Below are positions 1-14,800 of a stretch of 64,000 bases of DNA, piece by piece. The DNA is from Paragonimus skrjabini miyazakii (lineage: Eukaryota > Platyhelminthes > Trematoda > Plagiorchiida > Troglotrematidae): positions 36,564 to 100,563 of the forward strand of contig JTDE01002334.1 of assembly GCA_014338405.1 (NCBI GenBank). The letters are read 5' to 3'. Numbering within the stretch: position 1 is the first letter of the stretch; every line of letters begins with the position of its first letter. The notes under the pieces are model-generated. The model had not been told where the DNA came from and made no database searches. It worked only from the letters and a program-made list of their open reading frames with translations. Both the position numbers and the translations under genes were made by a program.

Positions 1-599
1 TAAACAATCATACTGTGCACTATATCATTCACTGTCTGATTAGAATATCGGGACGCGGCTAGGGGCTAATGCGTTACTACAAAGCGTTAGATTATTAAAC
101 TACTTTTTACACGAGGCGACAAGCCCACATTGTGGCCTCGCAACACAAAACATGACCCGAATAGGTGACATCAGTATGTGAACGGCATACACCTACAGTT
201 CTGGCTGAACGTCCACTCGCCCAGGGTGAATAAGATAGTGTTGTAACGTACGTGTCCTTAAGAATACAAGTAAGTTAATCAATCTCAGTGTTCGAATATT
301 CATGGAATTAGGACAACAACGTCTATGCACATTCAGGAACACTGGAAAAATTTACAAAAAACCTAATTAATGACAACGTGACCAGTTAAGTATAAATGTA
401 GATAGTATTGTCATAGACAGCGCACAAAACGAAACCTAGTATTAAGATTCTGGAGGATGAGCAGCACACAAACCCTGTTATATCAACATAAGGTATTTTG
501 CATACTTAGTAATTCGGAGCAGTTGGAGGTAGGCAAACATGCTGCTGGATTGAGTACCCGAAGCTCGGGTAAGCACACAGAAACACGGCGGATACTAAC
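1..599. other. No gene seen, left edge
   Basis: No open frame or repeat recognised. By gene order this should be intron of the UBR-like gene, ahead of its RING exons. Confidence 0.5.
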
Positions 600-1687
600 T
601 GAACGAGCATCATAGTCATCATGATCATAAACAGTAAAACAATAATGATTCTCAATTGCACTTAACTAACACACAACCATAAAGAAAGAAAACAGTCACG
701 GTGAAGAATGAAAAAGAAAAACAAAAGGATACCAGAGGAAAACTAATCACTAACAAACAGCTACTTCTGTCTATATTCAAACATTCAACATCAAAATGTT
801 CAAATCTCAAAACACATAACAAACCTGGAAGTGAAAGTAAGACATCATCACCAAAACAACCTCCTTACGACCGTCACTGACCCACGACGTGAAATGCACT
901 CACTTCACACACACACACACAACTCGGTTAAACAACGAAAACATACACGCCACTAACCCCGATTAGTCGCCAGCACACCAAACGTCTCCAAACACGTCGG
1001 TCGTGATATCCCCAACTCAACAGACGAATACCAACTACAGCGGCGGCCAACCCATTGGTGAATGGCTTCACTTATCCATGCCACGTCATCATCTGTCCAC
1101 TTCACATCCTGCGTCAGTCGGTCGCAGCGTCAACAAACAATGCTCGGTGTGGCAAACGAATAGCTGGCATCCTTATACATCCACCAACTATCTAGGTCTG
1201 CGTAAACGTAAGGACTGAACAAAAGTTCCAGCTTGACACTCAAAACCAAATACCCGCTTCCTAACCAATACGCTGCATACTCGTTGATATCACTCGATGC
1301 AAGTGACCGAGAACAGACATCAATGGTCATATACCTCAGGATGGTTCACGTCCTCTGTTATGAACGACCAAATTTCAGAACGGTAAAGCAACACAGTTCT
1401 CACTATCGCGTTGTATATGCGATCCTTAAACAACAAACAAATGTTTGTATATCCACCGGGTTTCCCGGATTAATCAATACCATACTAAGCTTAGAGATAC
1501 AAGTCTCTATTTCATTCCTTTTCACCAATGTCACCGCTGACGCAGCTACCCAACTAAACAAACTAGTCAACAACCCCCAACAACCTCACCATCCAATAAT
1601 GAATCTACGTAATCATCGCAGTCTTGCAGAAACCCTTTGCACTCGGAGATAACACATCGCATTTCAACCTGTATGGCAGAGCGCGAA
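600..1687 (-). mobile_element. RTE-type non-LTR retrotransposon, 5'-truncated (copy A)
   Basis: Nearly identical to about 11000-12060, and related to the end of the element at 56790. The reverse complement of about 1230-1340 gives a frame-broken VRKRVF...ECQ segment, the counterpart of the C-terminal tail EEVRKRLFVTDCQ in copy C. The rest is non-coding 3' region with an A-rich stretch near 690-730 and a short CA run at 907-922. Similarity to copy B ends abruptly near 1687, so the 5' part was lost on insertion. Confidence 0.8.
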
Positions 1688-2589
1688 TCATGGACTACAC
1701 GTCGAAAATCCACCCATTTACGTCACCAGTGAAAGGGTATGCAAGCTAAAAGCCAGCACTCGTTGAAAGATGATGAGCGCCTGTGTTTTGGCGATCTGAG
1801 TGACACAGAGTCAACTGACGATGGGGTGTCGTTTCCCCGAGGCATAAGACGCAACAGATATTTGTGAGATATCGCCCAGGCGTCCAGTACCTAGCATCCT
1901 TATTAGACCTTCCGAGGTAGTAACGTAGTGGTAGCATACTTACAGGGTCACATACGGCCTCAAAACTGTTAAGCTGCCAGAGTTACAATAAGAACACTGT
2001 TATATCAAACAACAATATCAGGAAGGTCAACAACGAATAGTGAGAAAGAAAGCAACCGCTTTCGTAGAATTGTATTTTGCACTGCTGACTGCGTATGAGG
2101 GTACTGACAGTTAAACGTGACCCCAACCATACACTGAAGAATCACCCTCCGAAGAAGAGTTATAAAACATACTAGTAGAGGCGAAGTTCGCCAAATGTTA
2201 AATGGCTGGCAGCAAGTAAAATGTAGCATCCTATACAACCGAAAACTCCAGTGCTATTGGAGGAAAAATGGGGCCATGATTACTACGTGTAGTACTAAAG
2301 GAAATCAGACATTCATTCCATATTCATTGTGCTCAAGGGTGCAATGCATTTTGGAATCTTCAAACATTGATTATGGGTGTCGTCCCGAAGAAAAATTCAC
2401 CTTTAGTTATCCGGCACGTTGAATTACTGTAGCAGTAAGTTCAAAGGGGTCCTTGAAATCAAGTTCCTTCGTCAGCACAATCGACTAAAATGTGTTATCC
2501 TCTTGACGACGAAATCAGCCAACGGTTAGTCAGAACAAATGCAGAATTAAAACACAAATCCTCAATGAGGACTATTACAGATCACTTAC

Positions 2590-2829
2590 ATCTGTCTTCG
2601 CTTCGGCTGGGCTCTTGTTTGCGCTATTGGGACCCACACATGAAACCGCAGCGGCGTCCGGGAGGTCGTCAGACTGACAGATCTCACTGGTCAGTGAGGA
2701 CAACTGATTCACGATAGTCACTGTGCTAGGCCCTTCGAGCCAACCAGAACCCCTCGAGGATAAAACAGACGAGCGGCATACGTGGGCGGCGAATACCATG
2801 CGACTTGATTCAGTTTGAGGGACTTCCTC
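2590..2829 (-). CDS. UBR-like gene exon: MVxAAxVxRSxVL block
   Basis: 80 codons, phase 0 in (tttgtacttcgcctatag) and out (GAT|GTAAGT). EEVPQTESSRMVFAAHVCRS corresponds to EEQEVKVESRAMVLAAFVQRSTVL of UBR2. The second half is a Ser/Ala-rich linker. This is the last exon of the gene found in the window; the zinc-binding C-G-H part of the RING should lie to the left. Confidence 0.93.
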
Positions 2830-5800
2830 CTATAGGCGAAGTACAAAAAATGGTTGAATCAAGACGTTTGATTCGAAAGGCAAGTTTACAGTAGGCTGAT
2901 AGGAACCTCAACGAAAATTTCACGTACAGAAAAGCGCAAAGAGATCACCTACCAAACACAAGTTACATGTGATAGTATCTGCCGCTGCTGCTCCTGATTC
3001 TGACCCCATTAGTAGGTTAGCTATCGAACGTTCGGGACCCAGTGCAGCCGGAATAGAAGCGTGTAGTTGATCAACCAAGTCGGATCGAGATTCGGTAAGC
3101 GGAACACCGTCTTCATCTTCATCCACCTCCATCGGGTCAATCTGCAATCAGAAAACACAACCAGAGTCGATACAGATTAGTTACGCCCATAAATCATCAG
3201 ACTACGGCTGATATCCTTCGAAACAGACTGCACACGATTTAAAATTCAGTATGAAAAACGGTAAGTTGTACTTCGCCACAAAACGTGCACGAACGGTGAG
3301 AGGAGACACTCACTTCTTCGGGCTTATTACCAATGTCCGCCGGCGCATCCGCATAGGTGCTCATGAAAGCGCGCTGCATGCTGGACATGCGAGCCATGAT
3401 CTTTGCGCGTCGAGCCTTGGCTAGCTCGGCACGCTGTTGTCGCACTGAAGCGGCAGAGGAGACAGCCTGGAGCTACACATCGAAGGGTAACGAGAAAGAG
3501 ATGGAAGGAAGTGTGAAATTCGACGTGTGTCGAGCTGTTTTGAACTGAGCAGACAGACAACGTTAGTCATCAATTTTGACTTACCAGAGGGCGAGCATTG
3601 TCCGGTGCGGCTTCAGGCAAACAGCCTACGTCCATCGGCGTGAAAGATTGATTTCTCAACTGAACTACGTAGTTCCAAAGGTTCAAGGTCCAGCTAATTA
3701 GACAAAACAAGGAAAAAACTGAAGTAATGAAATACAAAATATGTGTGTACAGATATGAGTATGATTTAGGTGATGGTAACTAACGGAAGGTACACATACG
3801 ATGGCCTCAGTTATCAAGAATTCCGCTTCTAAATGTACATTTTTAAAAACCGCCTACTGTGGCTCGGGTAGAACCAAACCCCAATACTGAGACCTATATA
3901 TCAGCACCTACACGGTTGACGAAATCCATGTTCACATTGGCCCATAACACTTGCCAAAACCACAGAATGCCTGAACACACATGTTATCACAAGTGGCGTG
4001 CGCTGTATCACGGGATGGTCCATTCACATACTCGGTATCCAGAATAAATTTGAAGCAGTAGAATCGAGGAACAAGTGAGCTAGAGATTTGATCACTACCT
4101 TGCACCCAACTGAAATACAGGCGCACGCGACATATATATAAACATTTCTAGGCCTGAGTCTCAATCATGGGTAACACGACTCGAGACACTAGATGTCTTA
4201 AACGTAGCGTACATTACGACAAATTATGTAGGAAACATTGTTTTTTTTAAGCGTACGATTGAAAGAAAAAGCAAAAAACGGTCATAAGGAAGACAGAACT
4301 CACCTGTACATACATAACACAACAACGTCCAACAATCGTGTTACCATCAAGAAACAAACGTGTTGTGTTAGCAGCACAGTTATTAGGCTATCAACTAATT
4401 TCTGACCTAATGGTTTAAGTGAGGAATTAAACGGGGAAGATACATAACTGGGTTCTAAAACACGTGTAGTTAAATAAAAACAATAAGTAAAACGTACACA
4501 ACCAGCAGATGCAATTGAGAACACGAGGTGAATAAGTACACGAATAACAGTTAACATTACTCAGTTGATCAAAATAGTCGCATTTAGATAGATGTTTCAA
4601 CCAGCCCCATTTGATTAGAGTCAACCGGTAGCAATTGTGTCTCCAACTAGGACAATCAGGCAGCTTGAAAAATAGCCATAAGCAAAAGTGGTTGAACGTT
4701 TAAATGCAATAATTCGGCTACTCTTGGCCTACTTTGAGGTCAGTGACACGGTCTCTAACATCATTGTATCATCGGGATGTGACCTTGAATTCGGATTCTG
4801 GGTGTGACAAGAATATGTGCTGATGTTGAGTTCAGGTCTAGTGTTTGAATCAGAAAACAGCTGGCTGGAAAGTCTACATGAATACGAAAGCTGGGGTCAA
4901 ATACGAGTAATGCACAATCTGAATCGATAAAATCCGGGATGACTTATCGAGGACTAATTAGCCAGTAAATGGGTACGCAATGCACATAGATAACAAACAA
5001 CTTGACTCACTGTATTAACTCAGATTGTTCCTCGTGACGTCCAGTTTGTAGAAGTTTCGACAGCCGAACAGTCAGACAGGTGCTACATAGACCACACAAA
5101 AGGGTAAGTTGGAATCACGGGTTGATATGGTAATTTAAAAGACGAGCTGATACAAAGAAGAATCACATGAGAGACTCACTTGTCCGGGTATTGCGCAGGG
5201 ACACTCATCTCTGTGGGCTTCTGCCAATGTCGATCACGAGCCATCCGTTCCAATTCTTCGTCTGATTCTGTTCGGATGGGAACGTTGGCGACCGTATCGA
5301 GGAAGGGACATAGTCCAGTTTTGCTTAGAGAAGGGAAATACGTTTGATGGAAAAAGAGAGTGGAAAATATTCAGCGGAGAGGAAGGTGGGCTGACAAATG
5401 GACCATGACAAGCGGTGGTTATAAGAATGCACGTTATGTCTGAGAGATGGTGAAACAGTGGCGTAATTAAAGTGTTTGAAGACCGAGTACTTCCAATGAG
5501 TAAGGTCGCTGGCTGATAGCACTAACGGAAGCGACGGCGAATCAGTGTGCAAACGATAACCAGCTTCTTTTTTAAAATTTCACCGTAGTTCGTCTAGTTT
5601 TCTTTTTTGACAGATGCGTTCTCGAAACATCTGACGACAAACACAGTGAACAACGGCCCAATTCAGAATACTAACTAGTCCAACTCAAATCCATTTACAT
5701 ACATACTTACTGAAAACGGAGAACGTGACTGCTGTTCATCCAATCGGACATATGATCCGGTAGGTTAGGAATGACTGGTGCACGTCACACTTAATACGTA

Positions 5801-8800
5801 GTGACCCAACCCTTGGTCGATTTTTTGTTCACTAACGCAGGTTGTCCAATTGCCATTCATCACGAACACTTTATACAATTAAGCCCCTAATGTGGTCAGC
5901 AGATCTGCTAGCTGTCAGCCATAGCAATCATTCAGTGCGTCCCCGATGCGCTTCCCGCGAATCGAGCGCACAGGTGGACAGTTTTCTTAGGGTTTATACC
6001 GAGGCATTCTCATATAATGTTCATACAAACTGCAACCACATGTGTGATTCCGCGCATACCACCCAGTTCCCGGTTTACTGATTCCATAAACTCCGATCGT
6101 TGAAACTAGTGTCCAGTTTTAATATAACTTATCAAAACGAAGTAAAACTGCTTGCAACTCGGTTGGACTGATTCTAACTTGCGCAGAAAAGCTTTCCTTC
6201 GATCATCGCTCTGGATGAAAAGCATCCAAGACGGACACTACGTGAATTCGATAGACCTGCGTTTACACATATACAACCAGGCTCATCATCACATACACGG
6301 TCGAATTGTTAGTACATAAAAACACTTCTATGATGATTCATTATTACAGGAAAAACTGGGCCCGATGGAATGCACATGAACCGGTAGCTTAACTATCATT
6401 CCTTCACACTTGTGAGGAACTATGAAGGTAAGTCATACCAGAATGATAAGATAATCAGGTAGTCTTCCAATCTTAATAACAAACCCGAATTTAGCCTTGC
6501 CAAATAAACTTGAATAAGGGCATTCTAGATAACTAGGTCTCAGCCCTGTGATTAGAGAAACGGTAGTCGTCGTCTTTACCACCATCTTTAGGTGTGTAAG
6601 TCAGAATCTACATCGCTGACAACGAAAGTAAACTTACCCACTTCTATCTCATTTTTACACCTCAAAGGTCAATATATCAACTGCTCGTGAGAACACAGAT
6701 ACGATGCTGAAATATATGACGGACGCTAAGCGACGTCAAATAAATTTACCTAAGCAACAGAAGCAAAAGTTGAACGCATGAAGCTATAAATGCATCCCTG
6801 TTAATAGACGAACAAACAGTAACGTCAATGTCAATAAAACATTGGAACATACGCTTTGACGAAGAACAGCTTCGGTGCAACTGGCTTGCACGGTTCTAAT
6901 GAGTTTGTTTGTAACATTTTGGTTAATGTAATCTTAATAGGGTCTAACGTGGATTGCCAGATTAATGCACCAGTAAAACAGAAGTCTACTTCCGTGAGCG
7001 CAGTTTACCATAACACGCCAAGTGGTTCCTAACATAATATGAGACGAGAATGTATACAAATGACAACATATATGATGATCTGAATATTCCGTAATGGATA
7101 ATAATGAGAGTAAACGGTTCTGAGGTGTTTCTGTATTGTTTTTACAGTCTTGCTTGCCCTTCAGAGATGCAAATCCAGTGTTCCTATGACGATGGTGATG
7201 GTTCCCCAGACCTTCCCAACAAACTGCGACGTCAGTCAAAACAAAAATAATAGTGCACCTTCCAGACTTCGCGGGGTGAACGGCCTTTCATCATATTGCT
7301 CCAATCATGAGGCCCGCAAAACTTCTTAACCACCGATTGAAATCCACATTAATAACGTCTAGAACACATAAAATATGATTTTTCGCTTAGCATCATTAGG
7401 TTTGTCCCACAGAATGATCAATCGAATACATTTAACTCGAACTATTGCAGTAGTTGATTCAATAATATCCTAGGATTGAATGCACTCAAACTTGCTGGGC
7501 GCCCCCTACTGATTTCGTCTCGCTCTGTTTAGAAGTTTAGCTCAGTGTACTACACTGAACAGCTGTCTCCGATGATTCGGGAGTCTTTATCAGCATCTAA
7601 GAGAGCAATACACCAGTGTTTTATGTTGTTGTTTAATTTCCACACAACCATGAAGAAAAGATTAAGCTGCAACAGAGGAAAATAGAAAGGAAAGAGAAGT
7701 ACTAAAAAGCAACTATGCTCATAACCAAACATACAACAGCAAGGTACATCTTGTAAACAAACAACCGAGCCAGAACTTAAAGGCGTCATCAATAAAACAG
7801 CCTTCTTAAGGCTTTTACTGTTCCACGTCATTAAATGCACTTGGTTCACAGACAACTCGGTCAATCAACGACAAAATTCACATCTTCGAGGCTGATCAGC
7901 TGTCACTTAAAGTCTCAAGCCACTTACTCCGTGAGTCTAGGAAAGAAACGAGGGAAGCCGGATGATAAGAGACAGAGCTTACCGGCATAATGTTACTGTG
8001 ATTAGTGGGCTCCGTAGAATAACTACTATAAATGGGGGATTGGAAGGGACTGTGAATTAAATTAGACAAGACTGAAGGAGGGGTGAACAGTAGCATGGTT
8101 TTACATACACTTTCGGGGCAACCCCTTTCAAAATGACCAATTATTTAGTTGGCAGCAATACAGACCCCTCAGGACGATATAAACAACGCACATGTGAGAG
8201 ATCGACACACGTAAGCTGTTGTCAAGTGATTTCATGCCAACGCAAGATTTGAACTTAAAATCTGCGTCAGTAAGCGACCAATACAAACGCGATTGTGTGA
8301 AACTTAACCAGTAAGATAATGTACATCTACTTGTGGCAGGAGGTGCAAACCCAGAGTTCAAACTCCAATCGTGGCACGGATACGCAGTGCTTACGAACGT
8401 TAACAAAAGCGAAACTGGAGTACGGTGTTTTATATTGAACGGTTTGATTGAAGTCTATGAGAATGGGAGCTACAATTAAATGTGAGTAGTGTTCACCTCA
8501 TATAAGGTGAAATTGCCTGACAATTTTTTTACAGGAATACTATTCCTCTTCACTGTATGTGTGTTATGGTCGATCCCTAGTATTGCGAGTTATCAAAAGT
8601 GACAATACTTCAATAAGTGGGCGCACATCAAAATCTATCTAGCTAGGTAAAGGCTTAGAAAGGTCAAACAGTTGTGTGCCGAAGTATAACAGTTTGCAGT
8701 ACATAAAAAGTGAACATCTGCTGTTTAATAGTGAAAATTCAGAGTGAATTGCATTCGTGGAGTTCGAAAACATCAGTAACAGAGCACAATCTACACAGAA

Positions 8801-11800
8801 ATCTCAGATTCAGTGCTCAGCTGGGCCAGAGATGGAGAGAAAGTAGAACAAATGCGAAGTTAACGGCGTAGTGGTCAATACGGTTGTCTCTTGAAAGTGT
8901 GGCCGGAGTTCAAACCTCGGCCGTGGTAAGGATATGCACTACTGACCAGCACTAATGAGAGCGAAACTCGAGTCTAGCGCTTCCTTTCGAAATTTGTTCG
9001 CTGGAAAGTCTATCTGAATGAAAAGGCTGCGATCAAATATGAGTGATGTTCATGCTACCGACGGAGGGTCTTGCTCACTCGAGATTTTAACCAGGAAGTC
9101 TCAACCAACTCCAGTGTAACCCATGCGTGGCCGAGTTCAGGGTGACAGCATATACCAATTGAAGGTCACACGCATAATTACCTGTGTTCCATTTCATCCT
9201 CGTATAAAGCGATTATGATCAAATTAAGCACCAAATCCAATGCGGTGTCTGACCACAAGACCGAGCTGGACCCGTGCGTCAATGAAACGTCCAACAGAGA
9301 ACGTAGCAATCGGACAAAGGTCTCGCACCGAACAAGACTCAACAAACCAGGGGCAAGCTGGGGCTGGAATGCGCGCAAAGGTCGAGGCACAGGGGGTGGT
9401 ATTGGAAGATTGAACACCGACAGCGGATTATTGGTGGAAAGCCGATTTGGCGTATCTTGCAACCATTTCTTCAAACTCTTACTCACGTATGGCTCGGCCT
9501 AAGGTTGAAGTAGAATGGAATGAAAATGAGCAACAGCACAGTGGTTAACGGAAGGCAGAATCAACGGACAACTGGATATTACCATGTGAATTTCAATGCA
9601 GCACTATAAAACACAGCTGCCACATAACAAAAATACAGAAGCGGGGTAAATTAGTAAGGCGCACCAAGATAAAGTATACCATAAAAGAAACATGATTCAC
9701 AGTTGTCTCTTAAACAAAATGATCATTTCACAGAATATTCGAAAACGCAAGCACACTGACAGAGACCAATAAAGGTGCTGATAACAACCGCTACCATGTT
9801 TATCTAATGCTACTATGGTGATTTGAGTGCATTTTTCAGAGAGAGAATTAGGTACCGATGTTATTCAAAAAGTTACATAGGATGAAGGGTGGAGTGAAAA
9901 CACACAAACTAGTGCAATATCAACTGCTTAGAAAAGTCGGTACCCGTCCAGAATGCGAAAGAAACTCAAAGGATAAATGAGTTCGGGATTAAAAATTACG
10001 AACTATAGCCTGTGAAGTTACAACGCTAGATAGATAGCTAGCACGATGAAACGGTCAAGTAACTTCAAGAAATTTAAGAAGATAAATGCACTTGGTCCAT
10101 AACAAAGCCTAACAACATCATGGTTCCCGTATTACGTGTAATCGCATATAAAAATAAAAAAATGTAAAACTTATGTATCGAGACTGAGATCTTAGAACGT
10201 GAAAACATTCTGCGCACCCCGTAGCTCCGTTGTGAACATCGCGCATAGAAATAAACCGGGAGGTGCATGGACTTGATCCTGAATGAAGCGAGCTCAAAAA
10301 TGATGTATGCTAATCACACGTACAACCGTTAAAGAAATCTATGCTCGCATTTGCTTGTCATCACGAACAGTTAGTGGCTTCAGCCGAACCTCGAGGAATG
10401 AGACTAAGGAACGTAAGCCAGAAGGTCTACTCACTAGAGTTGTCCTGAAATGATTAGTCGAAAGGTATACAACAGTGACTGTAGTCACAGTCACCAAAAG
10501 TGGTCAAAATCGAAGTGGCACATTTGCCGATTTATGTAACCATATCTTGTTGACCCTCATACATATGAACAGTGGAAACGACCGACACAGCTGTTCACAT
10601 GCGCACGGTGCGCTTGATCTTATGCAGATGACATTAATATTCGTGGGGATTTTGCGAACTCGTTAGGACCACACTGCTTTAAGAGGTGCGGTTCGAAGCA
10701 CTGTTCACCTATCATACTACCACAAGCGAATACACTCAGAAATGAGACAGATCGTGTAGTAATATGGCTCCAGCCACCGCTCCTCAGCACAACAGTACTA
10801 CTTCAAGTCATGTTGATGGTCTTGCGCAAAGTGAGTTACTTAGTGGTCCAACTTGAAAGTAAGCGAATCAAGTGAACCTTACCGATCAACACTGCTGGTT
10901 ATGAGAAGAAATAAGATGCAAAACAACAGATACGAGGCGATGGCATGTTCCGCGGGTAGCAAGCCAACCAGGAAATTAATCACCATCATCATCAGCAGCA
11001 GCATCACAACAACGCTTCTCAATTGCGCTTAACTAACATACAACCGTGAAGAAGAAAAACAGCCACGGCGAAGAATAAAAAAGAAAAACAAAGGGATACC
11101 AGAGGAAAACTAACCACTAACAAACAGCTACGTCCGTCTATATTCAAACATTCAACATCAAAATGTTCAAATCTTAAAACACATAACAAAGCTGGAAGTG
11201 AAAGTAAGACATCATCACCAAAACAACCTCCTTACGACAGTCACTGACCCACGACGTGAAATGCACTCACTTCACACACACACACACACAACTCGGTTAA
11301 ACAACAACAACAACAACATACACGCCACTAACCCCGATTAGTCGCCAGCACACCAAACGTCTCCAAACACCCACTACGTCAGTCGTGATATCCCCAACTC
11401 AACAGACGAATACCAACTACAGCGGTAGCCAACCTATGGTGAATGGCTTCACTTATCCATGCCACGTCATCATTTGTCCACTTCACACCCTGCGTCAGTC
11501 GGCCGCAGCGTCAACAAACAATGCTCGGTGTGGCAAACGAATAGCTGGCATCCTTATACATCCACCAACTATCTAGGTCTGCGTAAACGTAAGGACTGAA
11601 CAAAAGTTCCAGCTTGACACTCAAAACCAAATACCCGCTTCCTAACCAATACGCTGCATACTCGTTGATATCACTCGATGCAAGTGACCGAGAACAGACA
11701 TCAATGGTCATATACCTCAGGATGGTTCACGTCCTCTGTTATGAACGACCAAATTTCAGAACGGTAAAGCAACACAGTTCTCACTATCGCGTTGTATATG

Positions 11801-14800
11801 CGATCCTTAAACAACAAACAAATGTTTGTATATCCACCGGGTTTCCCGGATTAATCAATACCATACTAAGCTTAGAGATACAAGTTTCTATTTCTTTCCT
11901 TTTCACCAGTGTCACCGCTGACGCAGCTACCCAACTAAACAAACTAGTCAACAACCCCCAACAACTTCACCATCCAATACTGAATCTACGTAATCATCGC
12001 AGTCTTACAGAAACCCTTTGCAATTGGAGATAACACATCGCATTTCAACCTGTATGGCGAAGCGCGAAGTAGCTTCCAGTAGTCTACGTTGCTTGAAGAC
12101 TACCGGAAAAACATGTTGTCAGCATAATCAATCTTTCTGCACTGTGTGAATGCTGCAAGCAGTCCTGCCTTATTTCGTCTATGACAAAACTAAACAAAAA
12201 CGGTAAAAATGGACAACCTTGACGTACGCCGCTCTTGGGGCCGAAAACGTCTGACGGTTCGCCGTAAACTCTAACCGGAACTGAAGTATGAGAATAAAGC
12301 GCCGACAGTATGTTCACATAGTAAGTCGGTTTAAGGGTTTAGGCGACTGTAAAAGATTATAGATAGATCTAACGAATCGAACACATTTTTACGGTTGAAA
12401 AATAAGGCGACTGTTGGCTGGCGGTACACATGACCCTGCTTCAGAATATGGCAGAGAGTAAGAGTTTGAGTAATGCATCTCCCTTCAGGATGAAACCACG
12501 CCTGTTATTCCCTAGTCTTTGTCACCCAAACTGCAGTGAATCGACGAAATATAATGGATGCCAGAATCCTTGAAATGATAGGGGTCAGGCTAATCCTCCT
12601 TACGGTTTCCGCAAGAGCCCTTGTCTCCTTTTTTGAATATGAGAACTCTTATCACGTGACCCCAGCACGGAGGGATGGTCTCCGTCATCCACAGAAGTTG
12701 AAACAGCTGAAACAAGGCCTCAACTGACACCTCTCCACCTTCTTGGAAATGTACCGGCACGGGATCATCTGGACCACAGTCCTATTACGTTTGAGAACCG
12801 AAATGCAACTTCGAACCTCAGTCTCAGTGGGTGGTTCCAAGTCTACCGATCAAGCTGCTACGTCACCACTTTGTGGTGGTAACACAATGGAAGCAGGAGG
12901 CCAGCTAAATTCACCCCCAAACTGTTCCGCACAACGCTTTAACCTTTTGGACTTATTAAAGATGAGTATACCATCTACCTCGCTGATAGCTTCACTGACA
13001 AACAATCGCCTGGAACTAGTGGTACGGATCAGCTAGAAGAGTTTGCCGGTGTTCCCTGAAGTAAAAAAAGGTTTCCAGTTCCTCAACGTTCTCCATTTGC
13101 CAAGGCTCACGATCGGCGATTAGACTTCGCCTCAGCTTCCCATCGACAATTCTCCTAAACCTATCTGAACTGCGAGGAATGTTCCGTCTAGCTTCTAACA
13201 ACTCCAGGGATTTCTCCGAGATTCAATGTCTGTTCAACTCATGATCATTCATGCCCCAAGCTACAGTACCCGTTTCATGAATGGTCTGAGTTCTCGGTCC
13301 AGTAACTTTTAGCATTTTCGGGGGTGGGGGTTGAGAACTACTAAGCTTGCATCCTACGCTCGTTTGGCACTTGTTTTACAGACAGCATGACCAGTTTCTT
13401 AACAGCAGTTGTTGTCGGTGCGGTCGTTGCCCAGCAAAAATAAGAACGAAACGACAATGTACCAACGCATGACCTGAATCCAAGTATGTGCTACAGTAAG
13501 AACGATAGTGCCGAATGGAGCCCCGCCATCTATAACTAACACTTATGTGGTTTGTCTGGAACCAGGCCTGATTCGGAGAACGAGAGCGCCAAGTACAACG
13601 ACGACGTGTACGATGCCTAAAACTAGTTGTGGCTACAAATAGCCTACGTTTGGCGCACAGTTGTAACATCCGTCTACAACTATCCGAGGGATGTGACGCT
13701 ATCCCACACCTGTCACCTAAAGGAAACTCGCCGTCATCGAAGCAGCCGATCTCGGCGTTTATATCTCCAGCCAGAATGGCTATTTTAGAACCATGTGTCG
13801 ACTGAAGGAGAGCAGCCAGATCCGAGCAAAGGACGTCCTTGATGCCGGTGTCACTAGAGTCAGTTGGAACACAAACAGACACGATGGAAAGATTTCTGAG
13901 GATTCTGCGTCTAGGGCTGGCGTTAACAAAATTTGCCGAGCGGATGTCACAAAGTCTGTTGCTAACAACAATCCAATCCACCAGTGCGGCTGCGACCGTC
14001 GTGTTAAGAAGTAAACCCAATCCATCTTGACTTATGGTGGCTGCCGTGGTGTCACCAGATGTGTATCACCAGTGTGGGGTAAAAAGCGAGGATGCATTTT
14101 GTTCCATACGTTGACTACTGTCCCGGATTCTGGTTTCCGAAATGTAGCAGACATCGACATTCAACCAGTCTGGCGTTCGAGCAAAAACGGCCCGTGTACC
14201 TATCTGCTTTGGAGTGCGAACGTCGAAAGCAACTACATTAACTTGTATTCGCGATTTAATTAGGAGACGAGGTGGGTGTGAGGCTGGATGGTAAGAGATG
14301 GGATTAACCGATACAGTGTTACTATGACTACCTATACCTGTTGTAGCGGGAATGTACAGTAAGCTTTAGAAAATAGGTTCGATAGAAATGTGAGGGTTCA
14401 ATTTGATACGACAATGAGAGAGGGGCCAGCAGTTTTAAGTTTTCGCCTATCCATCCTGCTGTATGTAGCAGATAGAGTGACCCGGTTGATATTGCGAGGC
14501 GAGAGGCAGAATGGAATTATTGGTATTGTGAACATTCAAGATTGTATGTGGGCTGATATACTGCCAGGACGCTCAGATCCAGATAGAACAATTAAGGTTC
14601 TCAACCAAAACAGCTGACTCAAAAGCCTGTACCACAAGATAGCAGGCAGGTGACAGTGTAGCAAAACTACTACATTTCAACCCCATAACCAGAAAGACCA
14701 GGAAATTGCAGTTTGTCAGTTCTCCACATGCTGGCCCGCCTGGTACGAGTGATTGTCGGTGTGATCGTTACATCGTCCAGTTTAGCCCAATAGGTCATTG

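Noticed and set aside
1233..1652. 139-codon plus-strand frame repeated at 11614-12033
   Set aside because: The repetition comes from the two RTE copies. The coding sense of this region is the minus strand, where it matches the C-terminal tail and 3' region of the element.
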